Source: Haemophilus parainfluenzae | Lineage (GTDB): Bacteria > Pseudomonadota > Gammaproteobacteria > Enterobacterales > Pasteurellaceae | Length of the DNA: 64,000 nucleotides | Direction: 5' to 3' | Assembly (NCBI RefSeq): GCF_014931275.1 | Contig: NZ_CP063110.1 | Span: 1,720,001 to 1,784,000, forward strand | Shown: positions 27,874 to 37,845 of the stretch, in pieces | How the letters are laid out: every line of letters begins with the position of its first letter | Numbering within the stretch: the first letter of the stretch is position 1 | Translations under genes and position numbers: made by a program | The notes under the pieces: generated by a model | Told to the model about the DNA's origin: nothing | What the model saw: only the letters and a program-made list of their open reading frames with translations | The model's database searches: none

Positions 27874-29171
27874 TGAAAGCAATCACTTTAGAGCCAATTT
27901 CTCGCATTGAAGGTGAGATCAACTTACCTGGCTCGAAAAGTTTATCAAACCGTGCATTATTATTAGCAGCATTAGCTAAAGGCACCACAACGGTCACTAA
28001 CTTGTTAGACAGTGATGACATTCGTCATATGCTAAACGCCCTTAAAGCTTTAGGTGTAAATTACCAGCTTTCTGAAGACAAAACTTGCTGTGAAGTTGAA
28101 GGTTTAGGTGGCGCATTTCAGGTTGAAAATGGCTTATCACTGTTTCTCGGTAATGCCGGCACCGCCATGCGACCTTTAACAGCTGCGCTTTGTTTAAAAG
28201 GCAACGCTGAAGGAGAAGTCATTTTGACCGGTGAGCCTCGAATGAAAGAACGCCCAATCAAACATTTGGTTGATGCACTTCTTCAAGCGGGGGCCAATGT
28301 TCGTTATTTAGAAAATGACGGTTACCCACCGCTTGCGATTCGTAATCAAGGGATTAACGGTGGCGTGGTTAAAATTGATGGCTCAATTTCTTCTCAATTT
28401 TTGACCGCACTTTTAATGGCTGCACCTCTTGCTGAAGGCGATTTAGATATCCATATTGTGGGTGATTTAGTTTCAAAACCTTATATTGATATTACCCTCG
28501 CCATGATGAAAGATTTTGGTGTTTCGGTTGAAAATCAACATTATCAAGTGTTTAAGGTGAAAGGTAACCAATCCTATGTCTCACCTGGCAAATATATGGT
28601 GGAAGGTGATGCTTCATCTGCCTCTTATTTCCTTGCCGCCGCCGCGATTAAAGGCAATGTAAAAGTGACAGGAATTGGTAAGCATTCAATTCAAGGCGAC
28701 CGCCTATTTGCCGATGTACTAGAAAAAATGGGAGCCAAAATCACTTGGGGTGAAGATTTTATTCAAGCAGAACAAGCTGAACTCCATGGCATTGATATGG
28801 ATATGAACCAAATTCCTGATGCAGCCATGACGATTGCCACAACCGCCTTATTTGCTAAGGGTGAAACCGTTATTCGCAATATTTATAACTGGCGAGTGAA
28901 AGAAACTGATCGCCTTTCAGCTATGGCTGCTGAGTTACGAAAAGTCGGTGCGGAAGTTGAAGAAGGTGAAGATTTTATTCGCATTCAACCGCTTGCCCTT
29001 TCTCAATTTAAACATGCCGAAATTGATACCTATAATGATCACCGTATGGCAATGTGCTTTGCATTGATTGCATTATCGGATACACCCGTCACGATTTTAG
29101 ATCCGAAATGTACGGCTAAAACGTTCCCAACATTCTTCGATGAATTTGAGAAGTTAAGTATTCGAAACTAA
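27873..29171 (+). CDS. aroA: 3-phosphoshikimate 1-carboxyvinyltransferase (EPSP synthase)
   Basis: 432 residues, class I type. Motifs: [18 protein letters not shown] near residue 17 (phosphate binding), [15 protein letters not shown] near 90 (PEP site, glyphosate-sensitive form), and [11 protein letters not shown] near 387. It joins shikimate 3-phosphate and PEP in the aromatic pathway that begins with aroG elsewhere in this window. It overlaps purU by one base (TAATG), so translation is coupled. An uptake signal lies inside. Confidence 0.97.
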   Translation: MKAITLEPISRIEGEINLPGSKSLSNRALLLAALAKGTTTVTNLLDSDDIRHMLNALKALGVNYQLSEDKTCCEVEGLGGAFQVENGLSLFLGNAGTAMRPLTAALCLKGNAEGEVILTGEPRMKERPIKHLVDALLQAGANVRYLENDGYPPLAIRNQGINGGVVKIDGSISSQFLTALLMAAPLAEGDLDIHIVGDLVSKPYIDITLAMMKDFGVSVENQHYQVFKVKGNQSYVSPGKYMVEGDASSASYFLAAAAIKGNVKVTGIGKHSIQGDRLFADVLEKMGAKITWGEDFIQAEQAELHGIDMDMNQIPDAAMTIATTALFAKGETVIRNIYNWRVKETDRLSAMAAELRKVGAEVEEGEDFIRIQPLALSQFKHAEIDTYNDHRMAMCFALIALSDTPVTILDPKCTAKTFPTFFDEFEKLSIRN

Positions 29172-29185
29172 TTGCTAAAATAACA

Positions 29186-29217
29186 AAAGGCGAACCTATT
29201 GAAGTTTGCCTTTTTCT
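29186..29217. terminator. Terminator after aroA
   Basis: AAAGGCGAAC with GTTTGCCTTT (one G-T pair) around an eight-base loop, then T-rich. A near-identical element is at 61704-61732. Confidence 0.8.
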
Positions 29218-29254
29218 TTCTCAAAAACGCCGTCAAAAATGACCGCACTTTTCA

Positions 29255-30430
29255 CTACTCTGCTGAATTTGGAATTTTATGACGAACCATCCAATAAATA
29301 ACTAAAGCTAATACACTACAAGCCAAAATGACCAATGCCGTTGAATAGAAAATATTGCCTATCCCGACTAATGGTGAAACCACTCCACCTAAAAAGAATG
29401 GAGTAAAGCCTAATAAAGCTGATGCACTGCCTGCATATTGACGTTCACTTTCCATCGCTAAAGAAGAAATAGCCGGGAAAGTAATGCCCATTAATAACAA
29501 CATCGCAAAGAAACCAATTTCAACAAACAACCAGTATGGCTGAATAATTAATACGGCAATGGTATAAAGTGCAGCCATCACAAAAGTAAATACGCCAATA
29601 GCTAAAGCCTTACGATTTGGCAATTTACCGCCAATATTTGCTCCGATGACTAACGCTGCGCCATTTGCACCAAAACATAAACTAAAGACAAATGCACTCA
29701 ATCCATAAAAACTTTGAAAAATAAATGGCGAAGCCGCAATATAGGCGAACATGGAACCAAGTAAGAAACTTTGAATTCCTACGTAACTCATAAATAAGCG
29801 ATTTTTGATAATCACACCAAACGTCAAAAAGGTAGAAAATATTGAACCTTGTAAGCGATTTTCAACACTTAAGCTTTCTTTTAAACGGAAGCAGAAAAGC
29901 AAAACAATCACACCAATCAATGCAAGGAAAATAAATATGCCTTTCCAACTGATGTATTCCAACAATAAACTACCAAGGATTGGTGAAATAATTGGGGCGA
30001 GTCCGTTAATTGTCATTAATAAACCAAAGAAACGAGTCATTTCACGGCCTCGATACAGATCCGTTGCGACTGCACGAGAAATAACCACACTTCCTGCTGA
30101 AGAAAGCCCTTGAATCACACGCAAGACAATCATCGCTTCAATATTTGGTGCATAAACGATTAAGATCGTGCTGATAATATAAATTACCAATGAAATAATA
30201 AGCGGAATTTTTCGCCCAAATTTGTCACTGAGAGGACCAAGAAGTAACTGCCCCACCGCTAGACCAATCATGGCAGTGGTGAGCGTAAGTTGTGTCATTG
30301 AAGCACTTGTTTCAAAAAAGGTAGCAAGTTGTGGCAAAGAAGGTAAATAAAGATCCACCACAAACGGACCAAAGGCTGAAAGGACACCGAGTAATAACAC
30401 AAGAAAAAGTTTTGAATTTGCTTTCATCAT
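29255..30430 (-). CDS. bcr: MFS multidrug exporter, Bcr/CflA family
   Basis: 391 residues from the ATG at 30430, which has GAGGA five bases upstream; a longer in-frame start at 30499 has no ribosome site and adds a Phe-rich tail. Twelve membrane helices and the MFS signature GPLSDKFGRK near residue 70 are visible, with DLYLPSLPQL near 27 as in Bcr/CflA drug:proton antiporters. Substrate unknown; bicyclomycin and sulfonamide export is known for E. coli Bcr. Confidence 0.82.
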   Translation of the reverse strand: MMKANSKLFLVLLLGVLSAFGPFVVDLYLPSLPQLATFFETSASMTQLTLTTAMIGLAVGQLLLGPLSDKFGRKIPLIISLVIYIISTILIVYAPNIEAMIVLRVIQGLSSAGSVVISRAVATDLYRGREMTRFFGLLMTINGLAPIISPILGSLLLEYISWKGIFIFLALIGVIVLLFCFRLKESLSVENRLQGSIFSTFLTFGVIIKNRLFMSYVGIQSFLLGSMFAYIAASPFIFQSFYGLSAFVFSLCFGANGAALVIGANIGGKLPNRKALAIGVFTFVMAALYTIAVLIIQPYWLFVEIGFFAMLLLMGITFPAISSLAMESERQYAGSASALLGFTPFFLGGVVSPLVGIGNIFYSTALVILACSVLALVIYWMVRHKIPNSAE

Positions 30431-30504
30431 GAGAATCCTCAAGAAAAATAAAAATCGAAATAAAAATGAAAAGGCTGATTTTAAATTATATTCGTACAAT
30501 TAAT

Positions 30505-30534
30505 AAACAAAAAAGCACCGAGTATTCGGTGCTT
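30505..30534 (-). terminator. Terminator after folE
   Basis: Nine-base stem AAGCACCGA (30513-30521) and TCGGTGCTT (30526-30534), followed by a T run when read leftward. Confidence 0.85.
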
Positions 30535-30541
30535 CTGCTCA

Positions 30542-31198
30542 TTACTTCTGAATGGAAGATAAAAATTCTTTGCGAGTTTCGCGATCTTCTAAAAAGACCC
30601 CTCCATAGGCTGATGTCACGGTATAACTATGGGTATCTTTTACTCCGCGAGCTTTCACACAGAAATGTGTCGCTTTCACATAAACTGCCACATCATCAGT
30701 TTCTAAAATGGTTTGAAATGCCGTTAAAAGCTGTTCAGTTAAACGCTCTTGTACTTGTGGGCGTTGCGCAAAAAACGCCACAATGCGATTGATTTTAGAC
30801 AAGCCAATCACCCAATCTTTCGGGTAATATGCGACGGCGACATTACCATCAATCGTCACAAAATGATGTTCGCAAGTACTGGTCAACGTGATGTCATTCA
30901 CTTGCACCATTTCGCTCACTTTCATTTGGTTTTTGATTTTCGTCATTTTCGGGAAATTGGCGTAGTCCATTCCACTGAAAATTTCATCAATAAACATTTT
31001 AGCTAAACGATTTGGCGTTTCTTCTAAGCTATCATCACGTAGATCTAATCCAATCAATTTCATCACTTCACGCATATGCGAAGCAATCGCCACACGGCGC
31101 TCATCTTTACATTGAGTCGAATCAATCATTGGTGTTTCGATGCCTTTGGCTACCAAGGCGCGGCGGACACTTTCCGCATCAGGTGAAATAGCGTTCAT
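30542..31198 (-). CDS. folE: GTP cyclohydrolase I
   Basis: 218 residues. Zinc and catalytic motifs are intact: [12 protein letters not shown] near residue 108 and [12 protein letters not shown] near 177. It converts GTP to dihydroneopterin triphosphate, the first step of folate synthesis. Single gene with its own terminator. Upstream 31199-31353 is a short divergent region shared with moeA, with nothing distinctive. Confidence 0.96.
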   Translation of the reverse strand: MNAISPDAESVRRALVAKGIETPMIDSTQCKDERRVAIASHMREVMKLIGLDLRDDSLEETPNRLAKMFIDEIFSGMDYANFPKMTKIKNQMKVSEMVQVNDITLTSTCEHHFVTIDGNVAVAYYPKDWVIGLSKINRIVAFFAQRPQVQERLTEQLLTAFQTILETDDVAVYVKATHFCVKARGVKDTHSYTVTSAYGGVFLEDRETRKEFLSSIQK

Positions 31199-31353
31199 TC
31201 ACTTTCCATTTATAAAAAAATAATGCGTCATTTTAGCAAAAGATGAATTATTCGTAAAATGCGAAAAATCACCCTAATTTATTAATTTCCTTCATATTGT
31301 ATTTCGGGCTACAATATATCCACTTTTATTTCGCTCAACCCAAAGGATTGATT

Positions 31354-32571
31354 ATGTTGCCACTTGAAGATGCCTTGGCGCAAATGCTCAACCAACTTCC
31401 CTTCCCAACAAAAACTGAAACACTGGCTTTAACTGAAGCTGCTGATCGTATCTGTGCGGAAGATGTGATTTCTCCGATTAACGTGCCTTCTTTTGATAAC
31501 TCCGCGATGGATGGCTATGCAGTTCGTTTAGCCGATTTACAGCAATCCATGACGCTTTCTGTCGCAGGAAAATCCTTTGCAGGTAATCCGTTTCAAGGGG
31601 AATGGGTAGCACAAAGTGCGGTCAGAATTATGACGGGTGCGATGATTCCAGAAGGTGCTGATGCAGTAGTTATGCAAGAAGATGTCACCGTTAATGAAGA
31701 TGGTTCTGTGACTTTTTCCGCATTACCAAAAGCCAATCAAAATATCCGTCGTATTGGTGAGGATGTGAAAAAAGGTGATGTGGTATTACATCAAGGGGAT
31801 GAATTAAATGCCGTTTCTTTACCTTTACTTGCATCATTAGGCATCGCTGAAGTGGAAGCTTTCCCACGCTTAAAAGTAGCCGTGCTTTCAACGGGTGATG
31901 AATTAGTGCCTGTTGGCAAACCATTAGAAGCGGGACAAATCTACGATACCAACCGTTTCACCGTCAAATTAATGCTTGAAAAGTTAAATTGTGACGTGCT
32001 TGATTTCGGTATTCTGCCGGATAACCAAGCAGAATTTGAAGCGGCTTTTGTGAAAGCACAAGCCCAGGCCGATCTTGTTATCACGAGCGGTGGTGTTTCG
32101 GTGGGTGAAGCAGACTTCACGAAAACCGTATTAGAAAAAGTGGGCCAAGTGAATTTCTGGAAAATTGCGATGAAACCTGGCAAGCCATTTGCTTTCGGTA
32201 AGTTAGAAAATGCTTGGTTCTGCGGTTTACCCGGCAATCCCGTTTCTGCATTAGTGACATTCTATCAATTAGTGCAACCGGCTATTGCCAAATTAAGCGG
32301 TAAAAAACACCCGAAAAAACAACCGCACTTTCAAGCAATTGCCCAAACCAATTTAAAGAAATCACCAGGACGTTTAGATTTCCAACGTGGTTTCTATCAA
32401 ATTAATGAAAATGGTCAACTTGAAGTACACCCAGTGGGTTTCCAAGGCTCGCATTTATTCAGTTCTTTTGTGAAAAGTAACTGTTTTATTCGCCTCGAAA
32501 AAGATCGCGGCAATGTGGCTGCAGGCGAAATCGTTACCATTGAACCGTTTAATCACCTATTGGGGCAATAA
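31354..32571 (+). CDS. moeA: Molybdopterin molybdenumtransferase
   Basis: 405 residues from the ATG at 31354 (AAAGGA six bases upstream); E. coli MoeA has 411. An earlier in-frame start at 31297 is rejected. Motifs: PSFDNSAMDGYAVR near residue 47, RIMTGAMIPEGADAVV near 88, STGDELVPVG near 177 and TSGGVSVGEADFTK near 236. It inserts molybdate into adenylylated molybdopterin. It overlaps moeB by one base. Molybdenum cofactor would serve formate dehydrogenase, the likely partner of hyf. Confidence 0.96.
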   Translation: MLPLEDALAQMLNQLPFPTKTETLALTEAADRICAEDVISPINVPSFDNSAMDGYAVRLADLQQSMTLSVAGKSFAGNPFQGEWVAQSAVRIMTGAMIPEGADAVVMQEDVTVNEDGSVTFSALPKANQNIRRIGEDVKKGDVVLHQGDELNAVSLPLLASLGIAEVEAFPRLKVAVLSTGDELVPVGKPLEAGQIYDTNRFTVKLMLEKLNCDVLDFGILPDNQAEFEAAFVKAQAQADLVITSGGVSVGEADFTKTVLEKVGQVNFWKIAMKPGKPFAFGKLENAWFCGLPGNPVSALVTFYQLVQPAIAKLSGKKHPKKQPHFQAIAQTNLKKSPGRLDFQRGFYQINENGQLEVHPVGFQGSHLFSSFVKSNCFIRLEKDRGNVAAGEIVTIEPFNHLLGQ

Positions 32572-33293
32572 TGGCTGAATTAAGCTACGAAGAAGAACTA
32601 CGCTATAACCGCCAAATCATCTTAAAAGCAGTCGATTTTGACGGACAAGAAAAGCTGAAAGACAGCCGAATGTTAATTGTCGGTCTGGGCGGTTTAGGCT
32701 GTGCGGCAAGTCAATATCTTGCCGCCGCTGGTGTGGGTCATTTAACTTTGTTGGATTTTGACACTGTATCGCTTTCTAATTTGCAACGTCAGGTGTTACA
32801 TACTGATAGCCGATTAAATATGCCTAAAGTGGAATCGGCTAAAATCGCGTTACAACAGATTAATCCTTATGTCGAAATTGAAACCATCTATGCGCAACTT
32901 TCCGAAGAAAAACTCGCGGAAATCATACCGCACTTTGATGTGATATTAGATTGTACCGATAACGTGGATATTCGTAATGCGCTCGATAGTGGTTGTGAGA
33001 AAGCGAAGATCCCGCTAATTTCAGGTGCGGCGATTCGTTTAGAAGGACAAGTATCCGTCTTTACTTACGAACCCAATACTCCAACCTATCGCCAACTTAG
33101 CCAACTCTTTGGACAAAACGTTTTAAGCTGCGTAGAAGCTGGCGTACTGGCGCCAATTGTAGGTATTGTTGGCTCTATTCAAGCCTTAGAAGCCATCAAA
33201 GTGCGGTTAAAAATCGGTTCAAATTTATGTGGACGTTTATTGTTAATCGATGGATTAACCATGCGTATCCGAGAAATGAAATTGCCTGTTTAA
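32571..33293 (+). CDS. moeB: Molybdopterin-synthase adenylyltransferase, zinc site missing
   Basis: 240 residues of the MoeB/ThiF E1-like family. The nucleotide loop GLGGLGCAASQYL (38-50), Arg/Asn segment SNLQRQVLH (69-77) and DCTDN (127-131) are intact, and VEAGVLAPIVGIVGS matches MoeB. The structural zinc ligands of E. coli MoeB (Cys172, Cys175, Cys244, Cys247) are all absent: residues 172 and 175 are Thr and Gln, and the chain ends at 240. It activates MoaD for sulfur transfer. Overlap with moeA supports MoeB rather than ThiF. Two uptake signals lie in the gene. Confidence 0.92.
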   Translation: MAELSYEEELRYNRQIILKAVDFDGQEKLKDSRMLIVGLGGLGCAASQYLAAAGVGHLTLLDFDTVSLSNLQRQVLHTDSRLNMPKVESAKIALQQINPYVEIETIYAQLSEEKLAEIIPHFDVILDCTDNVDIRNALDSGCEKAKIPLISGAAIRLEGQVSVFTYEPNTPTYRQLSQLFGQNVLSCVEAGVLAPIVGIVGSIQALEAIKVRLKIGSNLCGRLLLIDGLTMRIREMKLPV

Positions 33294-33369
33294 GTTTTCT
33301 CTTAACATTTAGGCTAGCAGAAACTTTGTCTAAGCGAATCATTATTATGACTTATCATTGAAACAACGT

Positions 33370-33633
33370 ATGGGCCATATTCTCTTTGAATGTATTTTCC
33401 GTTTATTTTTTGAAGGATTATTTGAATTCCTATTCAATAAATATTCCAAATTAAGTTGGGGATTATGGTGTGTATTTTCCCTACTATTTGGTTTCTATTT
33501 CTTTGCTTTCCTTAATATGGACAAATCTGCTTGGGTAATTTGTTTATTCGCTATTCTAACTGGTGGACTTACGATGCTTATTACCCTAGTCTTCGTTTTT
33601 TTAATTGAAAAATTGATATTGAGGAAAAAATAA
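33370..33633 (+). CDS. Small hypothetical membrane protein
   Basis: 87 residues from the ATG at 33370; an in-frame TTG at 33358 adds four. An amphipathic aromatic N-terminus (FRLFFEGLFEFLF) is followed by two membrane helices (about 28-49 and 56-80) and a basic end, LILRKK. No family recognised and no clear ribosome site. It lies between moeB and yedE without an obvious operon link. Aromatic-rich hydrophobic coding pattern and length make it plausible but not certain. Confidence 0.5.
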   Translation: MGHILFECIFRLFFEGLFEFLFNKYSKLSWGLWCVFSLLFGFYFFAFLNMDKSAWVICLFAILTGGLTMLITLVFVFLIEKLILRKK

Positions 33634-33860
33634 GGGCTATAGATTGACTTTATTCTATCATCTTAAAATTCAAAATTACCCACAAATAATTATCCCTCCC
33701 CTCGTGCATTAACAAAAAACAAATGCTATTATCTTGCTCGACAATTCATTTGTCTTATATCGCAAGTTTTGTGTATAGGAAAATGGCAGACACTTCAAAA
33801 ATCTCTTCATTTTATACCGCACTTGCAAATCATCATTTCATTTTAAGGATTTACTCACTC

Positions 33861-35084
33861 ATGAAAGAGATTTTGCAGCAATTTAAACAAAATTATCTGA
33901 TCAAATACTGGAATCCTGTCGCGGCAGTTATTGCTGCAGGGCTCATTTCAGCTTATTACTTTGGGGTAACTGGCACTTATTGGGCAGTTACCGGGGAATT
34001 TACCCGTTGGGGCGGTCATGCTTTGCAAGCACTTGGCGTCGATGTGTCCGACTGGAGCTATTATAAAATTATCGGCATGCAAGGCACGATCTTCACCCGT
34101 ATTGATGGCGTGATGATCTTAGGTATGTTCGCGGGATGTATTTCTGCCGCACTTTGGGCAAACAACGTAAAATGGCGTAATCAACCACACAAACGTCGCA
34201 TTGTTCAAGCCCTCATTGGTGGTGCATTAGCCGGTTTTGGTGCACGTTTAGCAATGGGCTGTAACCTTGCCTCTCTCTTCACGGGTATTCCACAATTTTC
34301 GGTTCACGCCTGGTTCTTTACTATTGCCACAGCCGTAGGTACTTATGCTGGGGTAAAAGTCACCTTACTTCCGATGTTCCGCGTGAAATTAGAATTGAAA
34401 AAAGGCGCAGCAAAATTACAAGAAACTGATCCGAAACAAGCAAATCGTCGTTTTTGGATTGGCATGGTGGTCTTTTTTGCCTATCTTATCGCTTCCCTTT
34501 ATGTGATGACAAACTCCGTCAAACTGGGTTTTGCAATGCTTTGTGGTTTAGCATTTGGCTTATTAATTGAACGTGCTCAAATCTGCTTTACATCGGCTTT
34601 TCGTGATTTATGGGTAACGGGCCGTGCTTATATGGCAAAAGCCATCATCTTCGGTATTATCGTGGGTACGCTTGGCGTATTCAGCTACATTCAATTAGGC
34701 GTACCAGCCAAAATCATGTGGGCGGGTCCAAATGCCATTATCGGTGGTTTATTATTTGGCTTCGGTATTGTGTTAGCGGGCGGATGTGAAACCGGTTGGA
34801 TGTATCGCTCAATGGAAGGTCAAGTTCACTTTATGTGGGTGGGTGTGGGTAATGTTGTTGGTTCAACCTATTTAGCCTACGCCTGGGACGATCTTGCCCC
34901 TGTCCTTGCGTTAGATTACGAAAAACTTAACTTATTGAAATCCTTTGGCCCAGTTGGCGGTTTATTAGTAAATTACGGCTTGCTTATTCTCTGCTTAATC
35001 GCTGTTGTTTGGTGGGAACACCACTTCTTGAAAAAAGCCAAAGCAAAAATCGCTGCAGCAAATCCACAAGCTTGTGGTTGCTAA
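33861..35084 (+). CDS. yedE: YedE-family selenium/sulfur compound transporter
   Basis: 407 residues from the ATG at 33861, against about 401 in E. coli YedE; an upstream in-frame ATG at 33723 adds a poorly conserved 46 residues. About ten membrane helices. The conserved cysteine motifs are LAMGCNLASLFTG and VLAGGCETGWMYR, as in the YeeE/YedE (DUF395) family, in which they are thought to pass thiosulfate or selenium species. It is followed by yedF 41 bases later. The protein ends in CGC. Transported species is unproven; a selenium role has been proposed for yedE-yedF. Confidence 0.88.
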   Translation: MKEILQQFKQNYLIKYWNPVAAVIAAGLISAYYFGVTGTYWAVTGEFTRWGGHALQALGVDVSDWSYYKIIGMQGTIFTRIDGVMILGMFAGCISAALWANNVKWRNQPHKRRIVQALIGGALAGFGARLAMGCNLASLFTGIPQFSVHAWFFTIATAVGTYAGVKVTLLPMFRVKLELKKGAAKLQETDPKQANRRFWIGMVVFFAYLIASLYVMTNSVKLGFAMLCGLAFGLLIERAQICFTSAFRDLWVTGRAYMAKAIIFGIIVGTLGVFSYIQLGVPAKIMWAGPNAIIGGLLFGFGIVLAGGCETGWMYRSMEGQVHFMWVGVGNVVGSTYLAYAWDDLAPVLALDYEKLNLLKSFGPVGGLLVNYGLLILCLIAVVWWEHHFLKKAKAKIAAANPQACGC

Positions 35085-35125
35085 TTAAATATTAACGAAT
35101 TCATTCAAAAAAAGAGGACATTATT

Positions 35126-35395
35126 ATGGCATTTACCGTTGTTCAAAAATTAGATAAAGATCCAAAAGACATCACCCCAGATTACACGTTAGATACGCTA
35201 GGTGAACCTTGCCCGTATCCAGCGATCGTGATGCTCGAAACTATGCCACAATTACAAAAAGGCGAAATTTTAGAGCTATTAAGTGACTGTGCCCAATCCA
35301 TCAACAACATTCCTGTTGATACTAAAAACCACGGTTACACACTATTAAGCGTGGAACAAGATGGCACTAAATTACGCTATTTGATTCAACGTTAA
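35126..35395 (+). CDS. yedF: TusA/SirA-family sulfur carrier YedF
   Basis: 89 residues. The family core DTLGEPCPYPAIVMLETM has the single conserved Cys and CPxP motif, followed by KGEILELLSDC. TusA-fold proteins carry persulfide (or possibly selenide). AGAGGACATT precedes the ATG. It is paired with yedE, whose substrate it may receive. E. coli YedF has 77 residues; here the N-terminus is about 12 longer. An uptake-signal terminator ends the pair. Confidence 0.9.
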   Translation: MAFTVVQKLDKDPKDITPDYTLDTLGEPCPYPAIVMLETMPQLQKGEILELLSDCAQSINNIPVDTKNHGYTLLSVEQDGTKLRYLIQR

Positions 35396-35400
35396 TGTAA

Positions 35401-35440
35401 AAAGTGCGGTCAATTTTGACCGCACTTTTATATTTTTTAG
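35401..35440 (+). terminator. Uptake-signal-pair terminator after yedF
   Basis: AAAGTGCGGTCA (35401-35412) and TGACCGCACTTT (35417-35428), a 12-base perfect stem, followed by TATATTTTTT. Confidence 0.9.
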
Positions 35441-35496
35441 CAAGACACATCTGATAAAAAACAACTCCATTTTACTATCAGTGCTTACATTGAATC

Positions 35497-36336
35497 CTAT
35501 TCATAATACTCATATTGATAAGTTTTTTTGGTTTTCCATACACCATCTTTGTTATAGATTATCTCTTCAATAACATTGCCATGTTTATCAAATTGGTATG
35601 ATACGGTTATCCAGTTGATGCGTATTCCAACGCTAAACATTTCACTTTTTAATAAGCGATGATTTTTATCAAAAGAATTTTTCACACTATTGATAAAAAC
35701 GTTTAAAGATTCGGTAAATGAACCATCATTTTCGTAATGATAAATATCGCAATCTTTTTCTACATTATCTTCAATACGACATATTTTGCTCAGTTTACCA
35801 TTCTCATAGTCGTATTTTTTTATATCTGATGTTGTTTTATTCTCTACATCATACTCTTGAGTTTTGAGCAAAGTACCCGCTTTATCATAAAAATGTTCTT
35901 TATATGAGGATGAAAAATCTGGTGTGTCCTTATATTCCACAAACTGCACCACACCACTACCATCCTGATTTTCTAAATAACGATAAAATTTGCTAAAGGT
36001 TTTGAGCTCTGGATTAGTTTCAGTTACATTGTCATCTTGAATTTCTAATAATCGATTCTGATCATCATACTTATAGTAACGAATTGTGATCTTTTCTTTA
36101 TCAAAAAGAACGCCCTGTTCCTTTTCTTTTATCAAAAAGCCTTGTTCGTTATAAAAGCTATCTAGATAACTTACTGTCCCATTATCGGGCAAGGCTGAAT
36201 TACCTTCATCCTTGGATTTAATTGATTTCACTTTTCCTTGCAAGTGATGCTTTGTCCAATCATTCTCAATTGGAAATAATGCGAAAGCAGAAGTTGAAAA
36301 AGAAAAAAACAAAAAGAAAAATAAGGATTTATTCAT
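35497..36336 (-). CDS. Secreted protein with YD-like repeats, unknown function
   Basis: 279 residues with a clear signal peptide (MNKSLFFFLFFSFSTSAFA, cleavage near 19/20). The mature part is a chain of similar units built around a Tyr/Phe-Asp followed by a turn and hydrophobic pair: YKYDDQNRLLEI, FYDKAGTLLKTQ, KYDYENGKLSKI, SFDKNHRLLKSE and FDKHGNVIEEII. This resembles short YD/RHS-type repeats, which make beta-sheet shells in toxins and wall proteins, but at 279 residues there is no toxin domain. Lies alone between yedF and pntB, leftward, AT-richer than its neighbours. Likely periplasmic. Function unknown. Confidence 0.65.
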   Translation of the reverse strand: MNKSLFFFLFFSFSTSAFALFPIENDWTKHHLQGKVKSIKSKDEGNSALPDNGTVSYLDSFYNEQGFLIKEKEQGVLFDKEKITIRYYKYDDQNRLLEIQDDNVTETNPELKTFSKFYRYLENQDGSGVVQFVEYKDTPDFSSSYKEHFYDKAGTLLKTQEYDVENKTTSDIKKYDYENGKLSKICRIEDNVEKDCDIYHYENDGSFTESLNVFINSVKNSFDKNHRLLKSEMFSVGIRINWITVSYQFDKHGNVIEEIIYNKDGVWKTKKTYQYEYYE

Positions 36337-36405
36337 AAAATTCTCTTTAAAAATTAAATACTGAATGATTCTAAATAATTACAAGAAAAATTCAATCGAT
36401 AAAAA

Positions 36406-36433
36406 ACCGCACTTTAATCTCTCAAAGTGCGGT
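36406..36433 (-). terminator. Uptake-signal-pair terminator after pntB
   Basis: ACCGCACTTT (36406-36415) and AAAGTGCGGT (36424-36433), read leftward and followed by TTTTTT. Confidence 0.85.
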
Positions 36434-36455
36434 CAGTTTTATTTCAGTTTTTTGC

Positions 36456-37835
36456 TTATTTGTTTAATGCAGTAAGAATGTCATCAACACGTTCTTTTGC
36501 ATCACCAAAGAGCATTTGAGTGTTTTCTTTGAAGAATAATGGGTTTTGAACGCCCGCGTAACCTACCGCCATAGAGCGTTTAAATACGATAACGTTTTGT
36601 GCTTTCCATACTTCTAACACCGGCATACCTGCGATTGGGCTGTTTGGATCTTCCATCGCTGCTGGGTTTACGGTGTCGTTTGCACCGATAACTAATACCA
36701 CATCGGTATCCGCGAAATCATCATTGATTTCATCCATTTCAAGCACGATGTCATAAGGCACTTTCGCTTCCGCTAAAAGTACGTTCATATGACCCGGTAA
36801 ACGACCTGCAACAGGGTGAATACCAAAACGAACGTTAATACCACGCTCACGCAATTTCGCCGTAATTTCTGCGACTGGATATTGCGCTTGTGCTACCGCC
36901 ATACCATATCCTGGCGTGATGATCACAGAGCTTGCATTTTTAAGTAATTCAGCCACTTCTTCTGCGGTTGTTTCACGGTGTTCACCTTGTTCTTCATCAG
37001 AAGACACTTGAACATCATTACCAAAACCACCCGCAATAACGCTGATAAATGAGCGGTTCATCGCTTTACACATAATGTAAGAAAGAATCGCACCAGAAGA
37101 ACCCACTAATGCACCAGTGACGATAAGCAAGTCATTGCTTAGCATGAAACCTGCTGCAGCCGCTGCCCAACCAGAATAAGAGTTAAGCATTGAAACCACA
37201 ACCGGCATATCCGCACCACCGATAGATGCCACTAAGTGCCAGCCGAATGCAAGTGCAATCGCGGTCATGAGTAACACTGGGAAGATATTATCTGGGTTGT
37301 TTAAGAAAGCGACCATCAATAAAGCAGAAACTACTAACGCCGCTAAATTTAATTTATGGCGATGTGGCAACATTAACGCTTTTGAATTGATTTTGCCGCT
37401 TAATTTGCCAAATGCCACGATAGAACCCGTGAATGTTACCGCACCGATGAAGATCCCTAAGAATACTTCAACGTTATGGATATTCATTAACACAGGATCA
37501 GTTTCGTTTGTTAAACCGTAACTGTTAAAGCCTACGAGCACTGCTGCTAAACCTACAAAGCTGTGAAGGATCGCAACAAGTTCAGGCATTTCAGTCATTT
37601 CAACTTTTAATGCACGTTGAACACCAATCACGCCACCGACGATCATCGCAATAATGATCCATAATGTACCTTCAGATTGCGGGCCGAAAATGGTTGCAAT
37701 AAGGGCAATTGTCATACCGACAATACCATACCAACAACCAGCTTTTGCCGTTTCATGTTTAGAAAGACCGGCTAAGCTCATAATGAAAAGTAATGCAGCG
37801 ATAATATAGGCTGCTTGTACTAAACCTTCAGACAT
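36456..37835 (-). CDS. pntB: NAD(P) transhydrogenase subunit beta
   Basis: 459 residues; E. coli PntB has 462. About nine membrane helices lead to the NADP(H)-binding domain III, with [11 protein letters not shown] near 305, [20 protein letters not shown] near 340 and [10 protein letters not shown] near 390. With PntA it couples proton entry to hydride transfer from NADH to NADP+. It follows pntA by 10 bases with AGGAGA before the ATG. Confidence 0.97.
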   Translation of the reverse strand: MSEGLVQAAYIIAALLFIMSLAGLSKHETAKAGCWYGIVGMTIALIATIFGPQSEGTLWIIIAMIVGGVIGVQRALKVEMTEMPELVAILHSFVGLAAVLVGFNSYGLTNETDPVLMNIHNVEVFLGIFIGAVTFTGSIVAFGKLSGKINSKALMLPHRHKLNLAALVVSALLMVAFLNNPDNIFPVLLMTAIALAFGWHLVASIGGADMPVVVSMLNSYSGWAAAAAGFMLSNDLLIVTGALVGSSGAILSYIMCKAMNRSFISVIAGGFGNDVQVSSDEEQGEHRETTAEEVAELLKNASSVIITPGYGMAVAQAQYPVAEITAKLRERGINVRFGIHPVAGRLPGHMNVLLAEAKVPYDIVLEMDEINDDFADTDVVLVIGANDTVNPAAMEDPNSPIAGMPVLEVWKAQNVIVFKRSMAVGYAGVQNPLFFKENTQMLFGDAKERVDDILTALNK

Positions 37836-37845
37836 CGTCTTCTCC

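Noticed and set aside
33723..33860. Longer yedE start at 33723
   Set aside because: The added 46 residues are polar and poorly hydrophobic, unlike the family start, and the region looks intergenic.
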